A DNA stretch of 64,000 bases, taken from contig NMRB01000207.1 of NCBI GenBank assembly GCA_002633025.1, forward strand, positions 208,661 through 272,660, written 5' to 3'. The stretch is from Notospermus geniculatus. Lineage: Eukaryota; Nemertea; Pilidiophora; Heteronemertea; Lineidae. The translations under genes and the position numbers were made by a program. Below are positions 1 through 11,803 of the stretch, piece by piece (within the stretch, counting starts at the first letter, position 1; each line of letters opens with the position of its first letter). Below the pieces are notes generated by a model, which saw only the letters and a list, made by a program, of their open reading frames with translations, was not told the DNA's origin and did no database searches.

Positions 1-1675
1 CGGCGACGGAAGAGATTGTCAACTGACGTAATTGTAGAAAAAAAGGAGTGTACCTGTAATAATGCGCAATCATCTTCTACACTTTTTCGCCACGTACAAT
101 TTAGTTCATATAACCATGTTTGGCGAAAACAATAAGCTTCTTGCTCAGGAGGTGCAAAACCAGACTGCAATTTTTTACGCCCATATGTTCCAGGCATTAT
201 CCGACAAAGAAATGAAACCAAAAACAACAGCAAAACAGTACGACTTTTTCGGAGAACAACTTTCTATCGGCTGCAGTTGCATCAGGGAGTAGCTAAAACA
301 TTACCGGACACCATAGAAATGCGAGTAGGTGTAAAAGAATTCCAGCCAACACAGTCGGAACACATGCCGAACAGGCTAATGCGACAACATGCAACGAAAG
401 AATTACCAGATTCTCTGTGTTGCCGGGCCAGATGTCGCCACATCTGGGGATAACCTCGGAGCACCTTTCGAAAAATGAGTGAAGAAGCAAAAGCCAATCT
501 GATATAATCTTGGACATTATTTTCAACGTTAGTGGAAGGAAGAAAAGGAAAAGTAGTTCACCATCTGATTATCTTTTTACAATGTTTAGTTATTTGTTTT
601 TGAAAAAGCTAAGGGGAAAAGAACTTTGGTCCAGACTGAGAGGTAGAATAGGCCATTCATGTACATGTAGTAACAGCCGTATCAGTTCCGTCCTACGTCA
701 TATGAGCCAAATATATATACCTCATGTGGGGCCTAATCTACAACTTATTTGCACTAACATCGCCCCTCGTGTGTAATCAGAATTCTTGTCTCATCGAAAA
801 TATTCGTGATGCGACGATCACTCAATGAGACTCTAACCTCAGCGGACACGGTGTATTCAAATGGAATATCACGCCGTGGAGGATATAATCGTTATTAGAT
901 TTAGCTTAGAAATCAAGTTGGGATTGATCGAATGAATTAAACATTATTATTCATGGCTTTTAAAGTAGTATTCGCCAACATTAACAGATTACAGACTATC
1001 AATACACGATAGCGTCTTCTTAAGTGCTTTTAGATGTCGCAATGAGTATAGGGCTAACAATCTACTAATGTGAGAGAAAGGGTGCGATTAGCATTCCAAG
1101 TGACATGCAGAATTCCTTCCTGATGTCAACTTGCTTTTTGTTTGAGTGACAGCAAGTGCTACGAACTGTGGTTTACATAGGGTAAGATTGGCTTAAATCA
1201 TGTCAGCAGTCCGACATGCAGCATGTCGAAATTTGGAATCGAACATGCTCTCGTGTAATTCAGAAGATATAATAACATCGCCTAATATCACTTCGAAAAT
1301 TAATCTGACGTTCGCCACTGGCCAGCGTATCCAATGCCCGAAAGGCAATGCTTTTACTTCTCTCGCATTGTCACTATTCGTTATCGATTGGTCACTCTGG
1401 AATAACCGTTGTGATTGCGGTCAGAAATGGAATTGGTTGATATGCCAATATAATGATCGTTCATCCTACCAGGTGGTATTTTATATCTGGATATAATAAC
1501 TCACGGAATTGGACGCGGACAGTTCATTAGAAAATTACTCATTCTCTTACAGCTTACGGAAACATAGTCCATAATATCTGTTATCATTTTATACCGTCAC
1601 CTATTCTTGGACTGTAGGCTTACGATCAATTTATTGGCTGTAGCCATAAATTGTTTTCTTATATCAGTCTGTGGT
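1..1675. other. gene-free stretch, nothing recognised
   Basis: Only short open frames (under 100 codons) occur on either strand, without splice context or recognisable motifs. I see no inverted-repeat element, tandem repeat or RNA gene here. Confidence 0.5.
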
Positions 1676-2050
1676 GTAACTATATTTACTGGGTCGACCA
1701 CCTTGAAAAAATCAGCTTTCCCAAAATGATTCAAGAACATGTCCGTATATCCTCGATATCTGTAAAGTTACATGTACATGTATCTACTGATCGTATTTGC
1801 ATGTTGGTTTTCAGCTCTAAGGCCCGTATGCACCAACACCAGATTAGCCCCAATTCGGCTTAAGTCCAACTTAAGCTTGAGCTTAAATTTTGATCCCATT
1901 GCACCAATCATAGTAACTATATTTACTGGGTCGACCACCTTGAAAAAATCAGCTTTCCCAAAATGATTCAAGAACATGTCCGTATATCCTCGATATCTGT
2001 AAAGTTACATGTATCTACTGATCGTATTTGCATGTTGGTTTTCAGCTCTA
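1676..2050. repeat. short direct duplication flanking a palindromic spacer
   Basis: A unit of about 140 bp occurs at 1676-1819 and again at 1913-2050. The copies are nearly identical; the main difference is a 6-bp ACATGT-type gain in the first. The 93-bp spacer (1820-1912) begins with AGGCCCGTATGCACCAAC, which resembles the terminus of the Harbinger-like MITE at 62605, and contains the near-palindrome TTAAGCTTGAGCTTAA. It may be a decayed MITE caught inside a local duplication. Confidence 0.7.
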
Positions 2051-2578
2051 GATGATGAAAATCCAATATTTTGTTTTTTGGGGGTGGGGGGGGGCATAAT
2101 GTAGGTTAGAAAATATCAAAGGCATTCGTGAAAAAACCAAAGTATATGGAATGCTATATATCGGCTGTCCTCTGCTGTACTTTGCGGGATTCGATTCGCA
2201 AAAGGACAATAACCTGGCTGAAATCGATTCTTGAACTGAATCCACACCGCTCCTTTCTACTCTTAGACATCCGAGTTCCTAAATAGGCTAGAATTGAGTT
2301 TTTTGAATACAAACTGCTTCAAAGAGGGAATAGCTTTGAACTCTATTATGTAGACAAACTGTCGCAGTAATGATGAAAAAGTGTTCAACACAAATTCAAT
2401 AAATTTGCGGAAACTCGCTTAGAGGATCTGGTGCTGGCAGACGTCTTTTTAATGTCTAGAAAGAAAAACGTCGTCTGTTTTTCTCATCCCTATTCAAGCC
2501 ATGAATAGGAAGGGATTTTTTCCAAGTAACTTTAAAGTGCAAAGTCAGAAAGGCACTACGTTCCTTCTTAGACATACT

Positions 2579-2705
2579 GGGTCGTATTCATAAAGCAGTT
2601 CTATCTTTAGAACCGACTTAGGCCGGTTCCAAGTATCGTCAACCACTGTACGGGGAATCGGCCTAAGACGGTTCTAACGACAGAACCGCTTTATGAATAC
2701 GACCC
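2579..2705. mobile_element. 127-bp MITE, termini GGGTCGTATTCATAAAGC
   Basis: Left end GGGTCGTATTCATAAAGCAG is matched in reverse complement by the right end ending in GAATACGACCC. The arms continue inward with paired ACTTAGGCCGGTTC-type sequence, so the element folds into an almost complete hairpin. It has no coding capacity. The terminal motif recurs in the element at 30714-30818. The flanks (ACT and ACA) could be a mutated 3-bp target duplication. Confidence 0.8.
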
Positions 2706-2911
2706 ACACTGTACTGTAAAATCTCGAGAGTAGGTCGATGTACTATTGTATCGCGCCCCAACCTCATCGTTATGGTCATGAATACTAGTAGCTTAAAATC
2801 TTAGGGCCATTAAAAGGTATTGAAGGGTTACGGGTGTACAACTTTTCATATTTCAGTATTTCAGACTGAAGGCACCTTCATGAATGGCCCATAATATATC
2901 TGTATAATCAG

Positions 2912-3127
2912 TTAAAGGGCCACGGTATTGCTACTTTTTCTCGACAGCCGGCGCCACTGTGCCACTCTGCAACCCAGGGACTTACAACTGCGTTGTCGGC
3001 GAATTGATCCGATTTACTACGTACATTTTGTAATGCATTTTTGTAGTTCGTTTTGCTGCCGCTAGGTGGCTCCCTCTACGTCGGTAGTCAAATAACGCTT
3101 TAGAGATCCAATACCGTGCTCCTTTAA
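2912..3127 (+). mobile_element. TTAA-flanked MITE, copy 1 of an inverted pair
   Basis: The element is bounded by TTAA on both sides (2912-2915 and 3124-3127). Its terminal inverted repeats are AAAGGGCCACGGTATTG and AAAGGAGCACGGTATTGG. TTAA target duplication is typical of the piggyBac superfamily, so this is called a piggyBac-like non-autonomous element. It is roughly 90% similar to the reverse-oriented element at 3439-3643. An internal CCGCTAGGTGGCTCC resembles a CTCF core. Confidence 0.75.
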
Positions 3128-3438
3128 TTTTGATTTAATTTGAATATACAAATGGATCCCTCTAGGTTTTGGTAGTCGCAGATGGTTTTTACGAAACAGA
3201 GCATATTGACAATACAGCAGTAGTGTATTTTAAACACTTTAGTAGAGCTCTGGCTCCAACAATTCATTATGTGTATAATTTTCCTATGTGTATAATTTTC
3301 CTATTCCTTCTACTCTCACCAGAGGTAATTCACAACATCAGATTTCCCACTGGCCGATGAAAAGTGTGATTGAAATTTCATTGGTCTCTCAAGTGTGGCC
3401 TCTCGTGGGAAACTAATAGATGTATGATAATATCAAGT

Positions 3439-3643
3439 TTAAAGGAGCACGGTATTGGATCTGAAATGTGTTATTTGACTGACGATGTAGAGGGAGCCAC
3501 CTAGCGGCAATAAGACCAACCACCAAAATGCATTACAAAATGTACGTAGTAAATCGGGTCAATTCGCCGACAACATAGTTAGTCCCTGGGTTGGAGAGTG
3601 GCGCCGGCTGTCGAGAAAAAGTGGCAATACCGTGGTCCTTTAA
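3439..3643 (-). mobile_element. TTAA-flanked MITE, copy 2 (inverted)
   Basis: This is the reverse-complement relative of the element at 2912-3127, again flanked by TTAA (3439-3442 and 3640-3643) with the AAAGGASCACGGTATTG terminus. The two copies lie 311 bp apart, so together they form a large inverted repeat. Each has complete ends of its own, which favours two independent insertions over one foldback element. Confidence 0.75.
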
Positions 3644-4394
3644 TTAGAATGCATTTGGTCTCGTGTTCAGTCATACTTGAGGAAGTGTGTGATAATTCTA
3701 TGTGTATTGTAATTACATGTACATGTATTTTAAGTAAGTTGAATAGCAAGTTAAATTATCCGTTGCGCTCTGACTACGCCTATAGAAGCCTCTATGTACT
3801 TCGTGTACAATCTTCTCGGCAAACCTTTGATCTGATATCCGGAGACTATTTCGGCACCATACATGTAGAAATAGCCTTAAAACACCGACTGTAACTTTAT
3901 ATTAGATTATTCTGACGACGTTGTTTCTCTGAAAAAAAATTGCCGATTGGTTCTCTCGCAGTGCCTGTCCATTAAAAAAACGCATGCTGCTTTACAACCA
4001 TCATCGATTGTGGTCCCATGCTGATTTCTCCATTATCGTTGCGGTGGTCATAATTTTCCAAGCGGCACCCTGTAAGGAGATATGCAACTGTCTGATAGCA
4101 TGATAGAGTATTGTTTATCGAGCCATGTACACTGTATTCATTCGGAGCGATTCGTCCGTTTAATATTTAAATGCCTGTGACAATCCCTTTGCATCAGAAG
4201 ATGGTATTGACCAATAATTCTACCGCCTGTTGGTTTTACTGCGTGGTTACTAACTGTCGGGTGCAATGCGAAAATGCTGTCTTTATGATTGTTGACTTGC
4301 TGTAAATAAGCTTTTACACGGCCGAATTGTAAACGATGGGTCAAAGCGATTCCTTTCCACCAGGTGGTTGGCAAAATGATACATGTATACATGT
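3644..4394. other. gene-free stretch, nothing recognised
   Basis: There are short open frames only, ACATGT motifs (for example 3716-3726), and no repeat structure that I can define. Confidence 0.4.
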
Positions 4395-4586
4395 AATAAC
4401 CAAAGTCGTCCTCCAGAAATTTTGCGAATTTTCGACCCCAACCGGGATCTTCTTCAGGCTGGCACTTTCAAGTCGAGCTACCAGAACTTCTGGTAGCTCG
4501 ACTTGAAAGTGCGAGCCTGAAGAAGACCCCGGTTGGCAGTTGGGGTCGAAAATTCGCAAAATTTCTGGAGGACGACTTCGGTTATT
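4395..4586. mobile_element. 192-bp near-perfect palindrome (hairpin MITE)
   Basis: Left arm AATAACCAAAGTCGTCCTCC pairs with the right-end reverse complement AATAACCGAAGTCGTCCTCC. Pairing continues to the centre, where GCTACCAGAACTTCTGGTAGC leaves essentially no loop. Only a few mismatches and small indels are visible along arms of about 95 bp. Non-coding. The lack of a spacer is unusual and predicts cruciform extrusion or difficulty in cloning and sequencing. Confidence 0.85.
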
Positions 4587-5620
4587 CATTTTTTGTGTCG
4601 CCTTTTGTGCTCTATCTTTGGATATGTGGTTGGCAAAATGTGGTAGAATGTATTTCCTCAGAAATATAAATCATTTGCCTTTATTGCTTTGGCTACAAAA
4701 ACGTGTTGTCACAAAGAACGTAGCGGTAATTAGCCCCCAGTGCAGGAAATGACACGACTCTCCCCCACAAAGTTTTAATTAAAGTACATGTATCCGTATT
4801 TCTGCGTTATATTTCCCCAAGCTCACTTGCATACACTTCATTCCGTTCTGTTGATTCTGCTGAACTATATCCATTAGGGGAATTTCTGTATCAAGACGTA
4901 GGCAAATCCGAAGGGATAAAAAGTCGCCCCGCTGTCTCTAGACGTAAACCCCACACTGTATTTGTTCATCATCCCTCCTGTAGAGAACCTCCATTAACGC
5001 AATTAAAGATCGAAACGGGAAGATGCCTTTGCCAACGAGAGAACACTAATGACCTAGTCTCCCCGAACCGTCATGAGATAATTGAATTTGGACACCCATA
5101 ATAGACATGATCGTATGGTTCGTTTAAACCTGTCTGGTCTTTATTCAATATAGTCTCAGGATGATGAGAGACATCAAAAGAATTCTCGGCAACTTAATTG
5201 TAACATGAATAGGTCGAAGTCTCTTTTTATTCAATATGACAGAATCAGTGTCGCCATGAAGTGATGTCAAGTGTATGCACAGTCCAACGACGGCCAGAAC
5301 ACGCCGGAAAATGTACACTCAATGAAGGTTATTTGTTCAAAAACAGTTTGATTTTCATGCAACATGTTGACGAACGTTGATTCTCAACGACCTAATAAAA
5401 ATGGTCGGCTATAACTTCACAATATTACTGGTTTTATGAATGACAGAGCAGAAGGAATTACGAGTGCTTTGCTTACACTAAAATAGTAAGATAAAACATT
5501 CTGAGGTGTAGTGTAGGCCAACAAGATGAGAAAAGTTCATGCAACAATGCACCGATCTGCAGTAGAGTGACATGAAAAATTATGTAATTAGTGAGCAGTG
5601 TTGTTTGGAATGAACAGGTC
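4587..5620. other. gene-free stretch, nothing recognised
   Basis: No open frame above 90 codons, no inverted repeat with arms over about 20 bp, and no tandem array were noticed. Confidence 0.4.
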
Positions 5621-6017
5621 AATAGGGAGTTTTCGCAAATCTGACGAAAAACGAAGTACGAAATACGAAATTGGACGTCATATCCATGACGTAATGTATT
5701 TCAGGAAATGGTTGGTACCACAAATGTCCCTCATGCCAGTGCGTCGTTTAGCATGTCATGTAAGATCGAAAGAGTTATGGCGCATCCTGAATTTTTAAAT
5801 TTCCAATTCGTATCAACGAAGTGGAAACGAAAGATAAATTTCAAGGTTTAATATACACCGTACCTGTGTCGTTCTAACGTCATACGCTAAAAGTCGCTCT
5901 TGCAGCAGGCGATAGGCCTACTTGTGGTACCAGCCATTTCCTGAAATACATTACGTCATAGGTATGACGTCCAATTTCGTATTTCGTTTTTCGTCAGATT
6001 TGCGAAAACTCCCTATT
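5621..6017. mobile_element. GGGAG-family MITE, type a (complete, 397 bp)
   Basis: Ends are AATAGGGAGTTTTCGCAAAT and its reverse complement ending CTCCCTATT. The terminal inverted repeats run for more than 80 bp inward, past GGACGTCAT. In the arms, ACG trinucleotides are spaced about every 7 bp. The inner part holds ACCATTTCCTGAAATACATT in inverted relation. Relatives lie at 16956-17127 and 25411-25457 (both truncated) and 61425-61857. Confidence 0.85.
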
Positions 6018-6448
6018 ATTAAAATTTGGACGAAAAACAAGATGACAGAACGTTTGTAATGAATAAATATTGTGGAGGTGCTTTAGGTTCGCTAAGACGG
6101 GGCATGTCGCACGTAATCAATTTAGTCTTTGTCACGTTCATCGAAAATCCTAAGTTCACAGTTGTGGGCAGCTAATTTGATGGAATCAATTACCGTAAAA
6201 GCTCCAGGTAATTGAGGGATCTTGCTCTACTTTGTGGGTTAAAAAAGCAGTTTGAAATTTTTCATGCCTCACTTTTCAAGCAGTACCAACAGAACATCTG
6301 ACGAAGTGGAATTCGACTCACGATATCCATGGAGAGGTATCCACGGGTTTTACACCAGATTTGCCATTTGTCACTGCAAGGGGAAACTCAATCATCGCAA
6401 GTACATGCAGTGAAATAGGGTGAATGCGGGGGGGGGTCCAGATACGGC
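6018..6448. other. gene-free stretch before duplicated segment A
   Basis: Nothing recognised except a poly-G run (6429-6437) just before the point where similarity to segment B begins. Confidence 0.4.
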
Positions 6449-6504
6449 CATGACCTGAGGACACCTTTCAAGATTAGTGCATTGCAACACGGTTTATCAC
6501 ATAC

Positions 6505-7241
6505 TAGTAGGCCGGCCGACATGAAATTTTAAGCTTTTGTCGGCATCTTGTGTTAATGGCTGGCATCTATGCTAGATCATACCCTTATAAGATGGGGTGA
6601 AATTTAAGGTTGGATGCCACCCTGGATTTGCCGGTTAAAGGTCATTATCCGCCATTGATTTTCTGGAACTGGCTTTTAACATTATCCAAGAACTGAGCTT
6701 TCTGCAGGAAAATGGGACCCGATGTGCAGCTAACGTTTGAACGGATGGATTTACACCCCAGAAATGTATTACCAACAGATAGAAACCTGGTATCTCTTAA
6801 TCAAATAACCATGTTTTTCTTTCCTACGGGAGTTACATGTACGTAATTGGAAATGGCGTTTTAATGTATTTTGACCAATTTTGTGTTAATTTGCATGAAA
6901 AACGTTATTATTACGAAACTACTGAAAACAATTAAAAACATGCTTATTTGGTTACGAGGCACCATATTTCTGTATGTTGGTAATACATGTACATTTCCGG
7001 GGTGCAAATCAAACCGTTCAAAAGTTAGCTGCAGATCGGTTCCCATTCTCCTGTACAAAGCTTAGTTCTTGGGTCCAATGATAAAGTCAGTTCCAAAAAT
7101 TCAATCGGCCGTAACTTCCGTCAAAATCTAAATTTAACAGTGGCATCCACCCTAATCTTATTCAGTAGCCAGTATTTTACAGTTCTGGAGGGGATACCAT
7201 CCATTAACAGAAAATGTCGACTAATTTTTTGCTAGCTACTG
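6505..7241. mobile_element. 737-bp insertion present only in segment A
   Basis: Segment B has the uninterrupted site CACATACCACG (about 17189-17199). Segment A has CACATAC, then 737 bp, then TACCACG, giving a TAC (or TA) target duplication at 6502-6504 and 7242-7244. The ends show weak inverted similarity (CTAGTAG and CTAGCTACTG in complement). Inside, 6720-6830 and about 6930-7045 form an imperfect inverted repeat around CGTTTGAACGG and CCCAGAAATGTATTACCAAC. No open frame resembles a transposase. Confidence 0.7.
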
Positions 7242-7577
7242 TACCACGGTTCGTAGTACTGTCATCTGACGTCGGCCGTCAATATTGACTGCGATTGATT
7301 CTGTACCTCACGCCTCTCTACACTTACCACATCCAATATTCATAGGCTTCAGTTCATTCTACATAAAATTACTCTACCACAGTTACCAGCAAACATGGGC
7401 TATAATCAATTTTCAACAAAAGGCCTCCTCAACATCATCAGCAATTTCCAGCATCTACTGCACCAATAATCAATGTCCACGTTGTCAGCAATCAGAATGT
7501 GCTATAATCGAGTCACTTTCAGCGAATTCGTCAAATGCTTCATCAAAACTTGTCCCCTGGCATTAAACCTTGGGGTT

Positions 7578-8595
7578 AATGTCCATCATATTCTCGTCCC
7601 TAGGAGAAAAAGTCCTCTGGACTTTGGTATCCATGATTCAATGTCCCTTGACACTGGATCCGGTGATCACAGTCCATTTGACTGTCGTCTCTAGGAAAAG
7701 AAGTCCTCTGGACTTTGATATCTAAGATTCAATGTCCCTGGACATCGAATCCTCTGGATATCAAGGATTCAATGTCCATCAAATTCTCGTCTCCAGGAAT
7801 AGAAGTCCTCTGGACTTTGATATCTAGGAATCATTGCCCCTGGGCATTGAATCCGGGGGTCAATGTCCATCGGACTCTCGTCTCCAGGAGTCCTTTGGAC
7901 TTTGGTATCTAGGATTGTGGACCCGGAGATCACAGTCCATTTGACTCCTGTCTCTAGGAAAAGAAGTCCTCTGGACTGATATCTAGGACTTTGGTATCTA
8001 GGATTCAATGTTCCTTGCCTTTGGATCCGGGGATCAATGTCCTCTTGACTTTGGTGTCTACGATTCAATGTCCCTGGGCATTGAACCCTGGGATCAATGT
8101 CCATCGGACTCTCGTCTCTACGAGTCCTCTGGACTACGATTCAATGTCCCTGGGCATTGAATCCGGGAAGCAATGTCCATCAAACTCTCGTCTACAGGAA
8201 AAGAAGTCCTCTGGAATTTGATATCTAGGACTCAATGTCCCTGGTGGACATTGAACCCTGGGATCAATGTCCATCGGACTAGCGTCTCTAGGAGTACGAG
8301 TCCTCTGGACTTTGGTATCTAGGATTCAATGTCCCTGGGCATTGAATCCGGGAAACAATGTCCATCAAACTCTCGTCTCCAGAAAAAGAAGTCCTCTGGA
8401 CTTTGATATCTAGGATTCAATGTCCCTGGACATTGAACCCCTGCCATCTGACTCTCGTCTCTGAGTACGAGTCCTCTGGACTTTGGTATCTAGGATTCAA
8501 TGTCCCTGGGCATTGAATCCGGGAAGCAATGTCCATCTAACTCTCGTCTCCAGGAATAGAAGTCCTCTGGACTTTGATATCTAGGATTCACTGTC
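7578..8595. repeat. minisatellite, about 80-91 bp unit, long allele
   Basis: Tandem units carry GGATTCAATGTCCCTGGGCA, then a CAATGTCCATC, CTCGTCTC, AGTCCTCTGGACTTTG and TATCTAG series. Spacing between successive TATCTAGGATTCA motifs near 8311, 8400, 8480 and 8571 is 80-91 bp. Units near the left end are more divergent. The array spans about 1 kb here but only about 0.5 kb in segment B. Short open frames inside it are by-products of the repeat. Confidence 0.85.
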
Positions 8596-10827
8596 CGTGA
8601 CTGTCGAGCTGTTCATTCAACGCCCAAACGTGATAATTCGTGGTGGTACCTATTAATACACCTGGGTGGAGTGAAGCAAAGTAGACACCAAAGCCTGCCC
8701 ACAGGCTCACGCCGTCAGTGGTATTGGATCCTCGGACCTCGAGAGAGCATACATTGCGGACTTTCGTTAGCAAATGCCTCGCTGTAATTAATTGAGCCAT
8801 ACCCGCGAATGCCTCATCAGCTCCTGACACCGCCCATTCACAGTTGTACCTGCATACAGACTGTAATTAATTTTCAGCCGCTGATACAGCGTCCGAATCT
8901 GACATCCGTAATCCCAGCAACGTTTTCAACATGACATCCATCGCTTTCATAAACCTGGGCAATATCTCCCTGATCTGATACTGCGTATTCAGAGTTCTGC
9001 CCGATCTGATTTCCTGCATACAAATCCACGGTCTGAGATACCATTTCTGATATTACCAGGTCCGTCCCAATAGATAAACCCTTCCAGTTTTCAATGTAAT
9101 TCTTAGGCTCATCGGTAACTGTCGTTATCAGCAGGACATGATTGATTAGTAAGTTGTACTGGTTGTGGTTCAGACGCCCCTTTGCTTTTCAGCAACACAT
9201 ATATGTATCATACATCTTTATACACAAGAATCACATCCCAAATGGAGGCACACGACAAAAGTGAATTCATAAAAGAATGCTCTAACAGAACGGCAATATG
9301 CCAAGCTGATGAATCATTTATAGCTTTTTTTATCAGAATACATGTAGCTCCATTGACACTACAAGACATCGAAGAGTAAAGATAAGTGTACACAGGCAAC
9401 ATTTTTCCAACATTCAGAGTAATCACAAAAACGTGTTGGGCAAATGTTACCCCACCCCAAGTATAACCTCTCTTTCCTCATTTTGTCTGTGAGTACTGGG
9501 GGAAAATACTGCCTCTCATCGCTCCCGTGCCTAGCCAAAAGACTCGCACGGGCCGCGGAATGCCCCTCATGCCTAGCCAGCGGCTCGCATGGGCTGCATT
9601 ACACCTCTATCCTCAGCCAATTCCAAAATGCGAGCAACACGACAAACCGTCCGATCACACCGGCGTCCAGCGAGAGAATGCGGAATGCGCGATGAGGTCA
9701 TTGGTCAAGAGAGTTTATACTTGGGGTGTTTCGGGTGTCTAAAGGGGAAAAAGTTTTCCTGCATGTTGTTCGAATGTTGGTATAGAGGTTCTTCACCGAC
9801 GTCACAACTCAATGCTAATTAGCCATGTGCGTGGCCGTCAGTAATGCCGAATCGGTTAATGTCGTCCTGGGTATAACAGAAATATACCCAGAGTCAATGT
9901 CGTCGCACAAAACCATACCCCGTGTTTTCCTGACCCGTGTCAAACCCGTGTGTACAAAAAGCCAGGCGAGAGGTCACATTACTACATTGTAGTTAAGTAG
10001 CCCGGCGACAGGTGCGCTGCATGCACTACTCTTCGGTCATATCTGTATTGGCACACCTTGTTGCAGGCGCGAAAACGAGGTCGGCTGCGCCATCTCTAGC
10101 CGTGCTAAGAACTAACGAAAACACCGGGATTTCGAAAAGCTCGGCGAGATTGCGTGTTTAAAAACCCCGTGCTTTTCAGACACGGGTTTCTTGAAGCCCG
10201 GCATTTCATAGGTGTGCCCGCAAAAAACCGGGGATGTTATGTAGTGTAACCACGGCTATTATGTCTTTCGTGTTAATCACCTAGTCGCACGAATCACTTA
10301 GATTACCTGTCACCAATATATCTCATGCTTGGCCACGGATTTTTCAGTGAATCTCACTTATCACAATACAAACTACCTGTACAACATTCGTTGTCACTTC
10401 GTCGACGGTTTATGCCATGTTGAAATACGCTTAAAAACGTAATTGGATCTTTTTCAAGTTCATTTGAGTCAGAAACCTATGTCACGTCTCGTCTACTGCC
10501 ACCTAATTACCCCATTAGCGAACAAAAACAACACCCAATGTTTCAAGAACCTCATCATGCTACCACCCACAGGACTAGTAAATCGAATGCTTGACAAATC
10601 AACCAGCGTTTCATGACCCTTGGGAACAAGCGGCCCCTAGACTTTCAGTCTCATTAACAATGGTTTATCTATTAATGGCAGTGGGGTGCGATCATAGCGT
10701 ATGAATTGCAATTTATCACTACATTGTATATACACGGATTCGATCTTGTTTTTTACTTTTTACATGTACCAAATTTCACACGTAATGAAATGGTCGACCA
10801 GTGAATGTGAGCAAATAATGTGTAATA
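8596..10827. other. shared non-coding block of segment A (pairs with 18046-20552)
   Basis: The block is single-copy within the segment and nearly identical in segment B. An 80-codon minus frame at 8588-8830 is broken in B by a 5-bp insertion, so it is not supported as coding. A second minus frame opposite 18330-18629 is open in both copies but unrecognised. A small hairpin CTGGGTATA/TATACCCAG lies at about 9868-9893. Confidence 0.5.
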
Positions 10828-10948
10828 GGGAGGTTTCGCAAGCGCCCAGTTAGGCCCTACGACGACGTTTATCTATTGTGCGGGTATACCCAAACAATAG
10901 ATAAACGTCGTCGTATGGCCTAACCGGGCGGTTACGAAACCTCCCTAT
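10828..10948. mobile_element. GGGAG-family MITE, type b (121 bp), filled site
   Basis: GGGAGGTTTCGCAAGCGCCC at the left is matched in complement at the right (GGGCGGTTACGAAACCTCCC). The arms run inward through GGCC-TACGACGACGTTTATC to a short loop around 10890. Segment B has the empty site GTGTAATATACCAG (about 20547-20560), so TA is the target duplication (10826-10827 and 10949-10950). This dates the insertion, or the allele difference, after the copies separated. Confidence 0.9.
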
Positions 10949-10973
10949 TATACCAGAATGAACGACATTTACG

Positions 10974-11200
10974 GGAGAATCCAACTTACCTCGACGCGAG
11001 TCCAGGTCATGAAAAATTTTGTCAGTTCAAATAATATCGTGGTATAGTACGGGTAGCAAAATGGTAGATGGAACAGCTAATAGGTATAATACAAGCGATG
11101 CTACCTCTGAACTACATGTATATTTTACGGTATTATTAGAAGTTAGAAAATTTTTATGACATGGACTCGCGTCGAGGTAAGTTGGATTCTCTCTCTCTCT
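10974..11200. mobile_element. MITE with GAATCCAACTTACCTCG arms (segment A copy, right end lost)
   Basis: Left ACGGGAGAATCCAACTTACC and right GGTAAGTTGGATTC are inverted. The arms extend about 45 bp, through the CGACGCGAGTCCA core to an A/T-rich stretch. In segment A the right terminus is replaced by a short (CT)n run, while the segment B copy (20574-20800) keeps CGCCCGT, completing a terminal repeat of ACGGGMGAATCC. Confidence 0.8.
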
Positions 11201-11432
11201 CAAAATGTTCCAGGGCCAATTCCTGATCAAAATCTTGGCAAACACACACATATCGAGGGTAATTTACTTACACAGGCTAGAAAATTCTATTCTGGTTTTA
11301 TTGTGTGATGTGATGTTGACAAAAGTCATTTTTCAAAATGGCTGAAGGGCAGCCATATTTGAAGCTTAATTTGGGCAAAATCTGGCGTATGCATCTACAA
11401 TGTTGATACATTATTCACACCAGTTCAGCACT

Positions 11433-11611
11433 ATGGCACGCCGAACACGAAATTATTCAAGAATATTTTGTCTCTTGAAGGAATATTTTGACTTTTTGAA
11501 AGAATATTTTGTCTCTTGAATGTATATTTTGAATTTTTGAATAAATACTTTGTCTCTTGAATGTACATGTATATTTTGACTGTCTTGAATAATTTCCTGT
11601 TTGGCGTGCCA
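11433..11611. mobile_element. hAT-like MITE (179 bp) only in segment A
   Basis: Termini are ATGGCACGCC and GGCGTGCCA; the inverted repeat extends through GAAATTATTCAAGA with two mismatches. TCAGCAC flanks it on both sides (11425-11431 and 11612-11618), while segment B has a single TTCAGCACA. A target duplication of 7-8 bp with short ends fits the hAT superfamily. The middle is a degenerate tandem repeat of TATTTTGTCTCTTGAA-like units. Confidence 0.85.
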
Positions 11612-11803
11612 TCAGCACATTCTACATGTACAATGTCCCCGGGCTGGCCCGTGTGTTCGTATCTTATCTCCCCCATCGTACGAACCCGGATGATCTCTAA
11701 GATCCGCAGATTAGTGCTTCCTGAAGATCTTCAGGCGTCGCCTGGATGCGTACAGTGGCAAGAGTTTCTCAATCCAGGAGGCCAGATTTTGGAACGAACT
11801 ATA

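Noticed and set aside
8588-8830. 80-codon minus frame with protein-like composition next to the minisatellite
   Set aside because: The counterpart in segment B (18033-18300) carries 5-bp and 6-bp insertions that break the frame, and no domain or splice site supports it.
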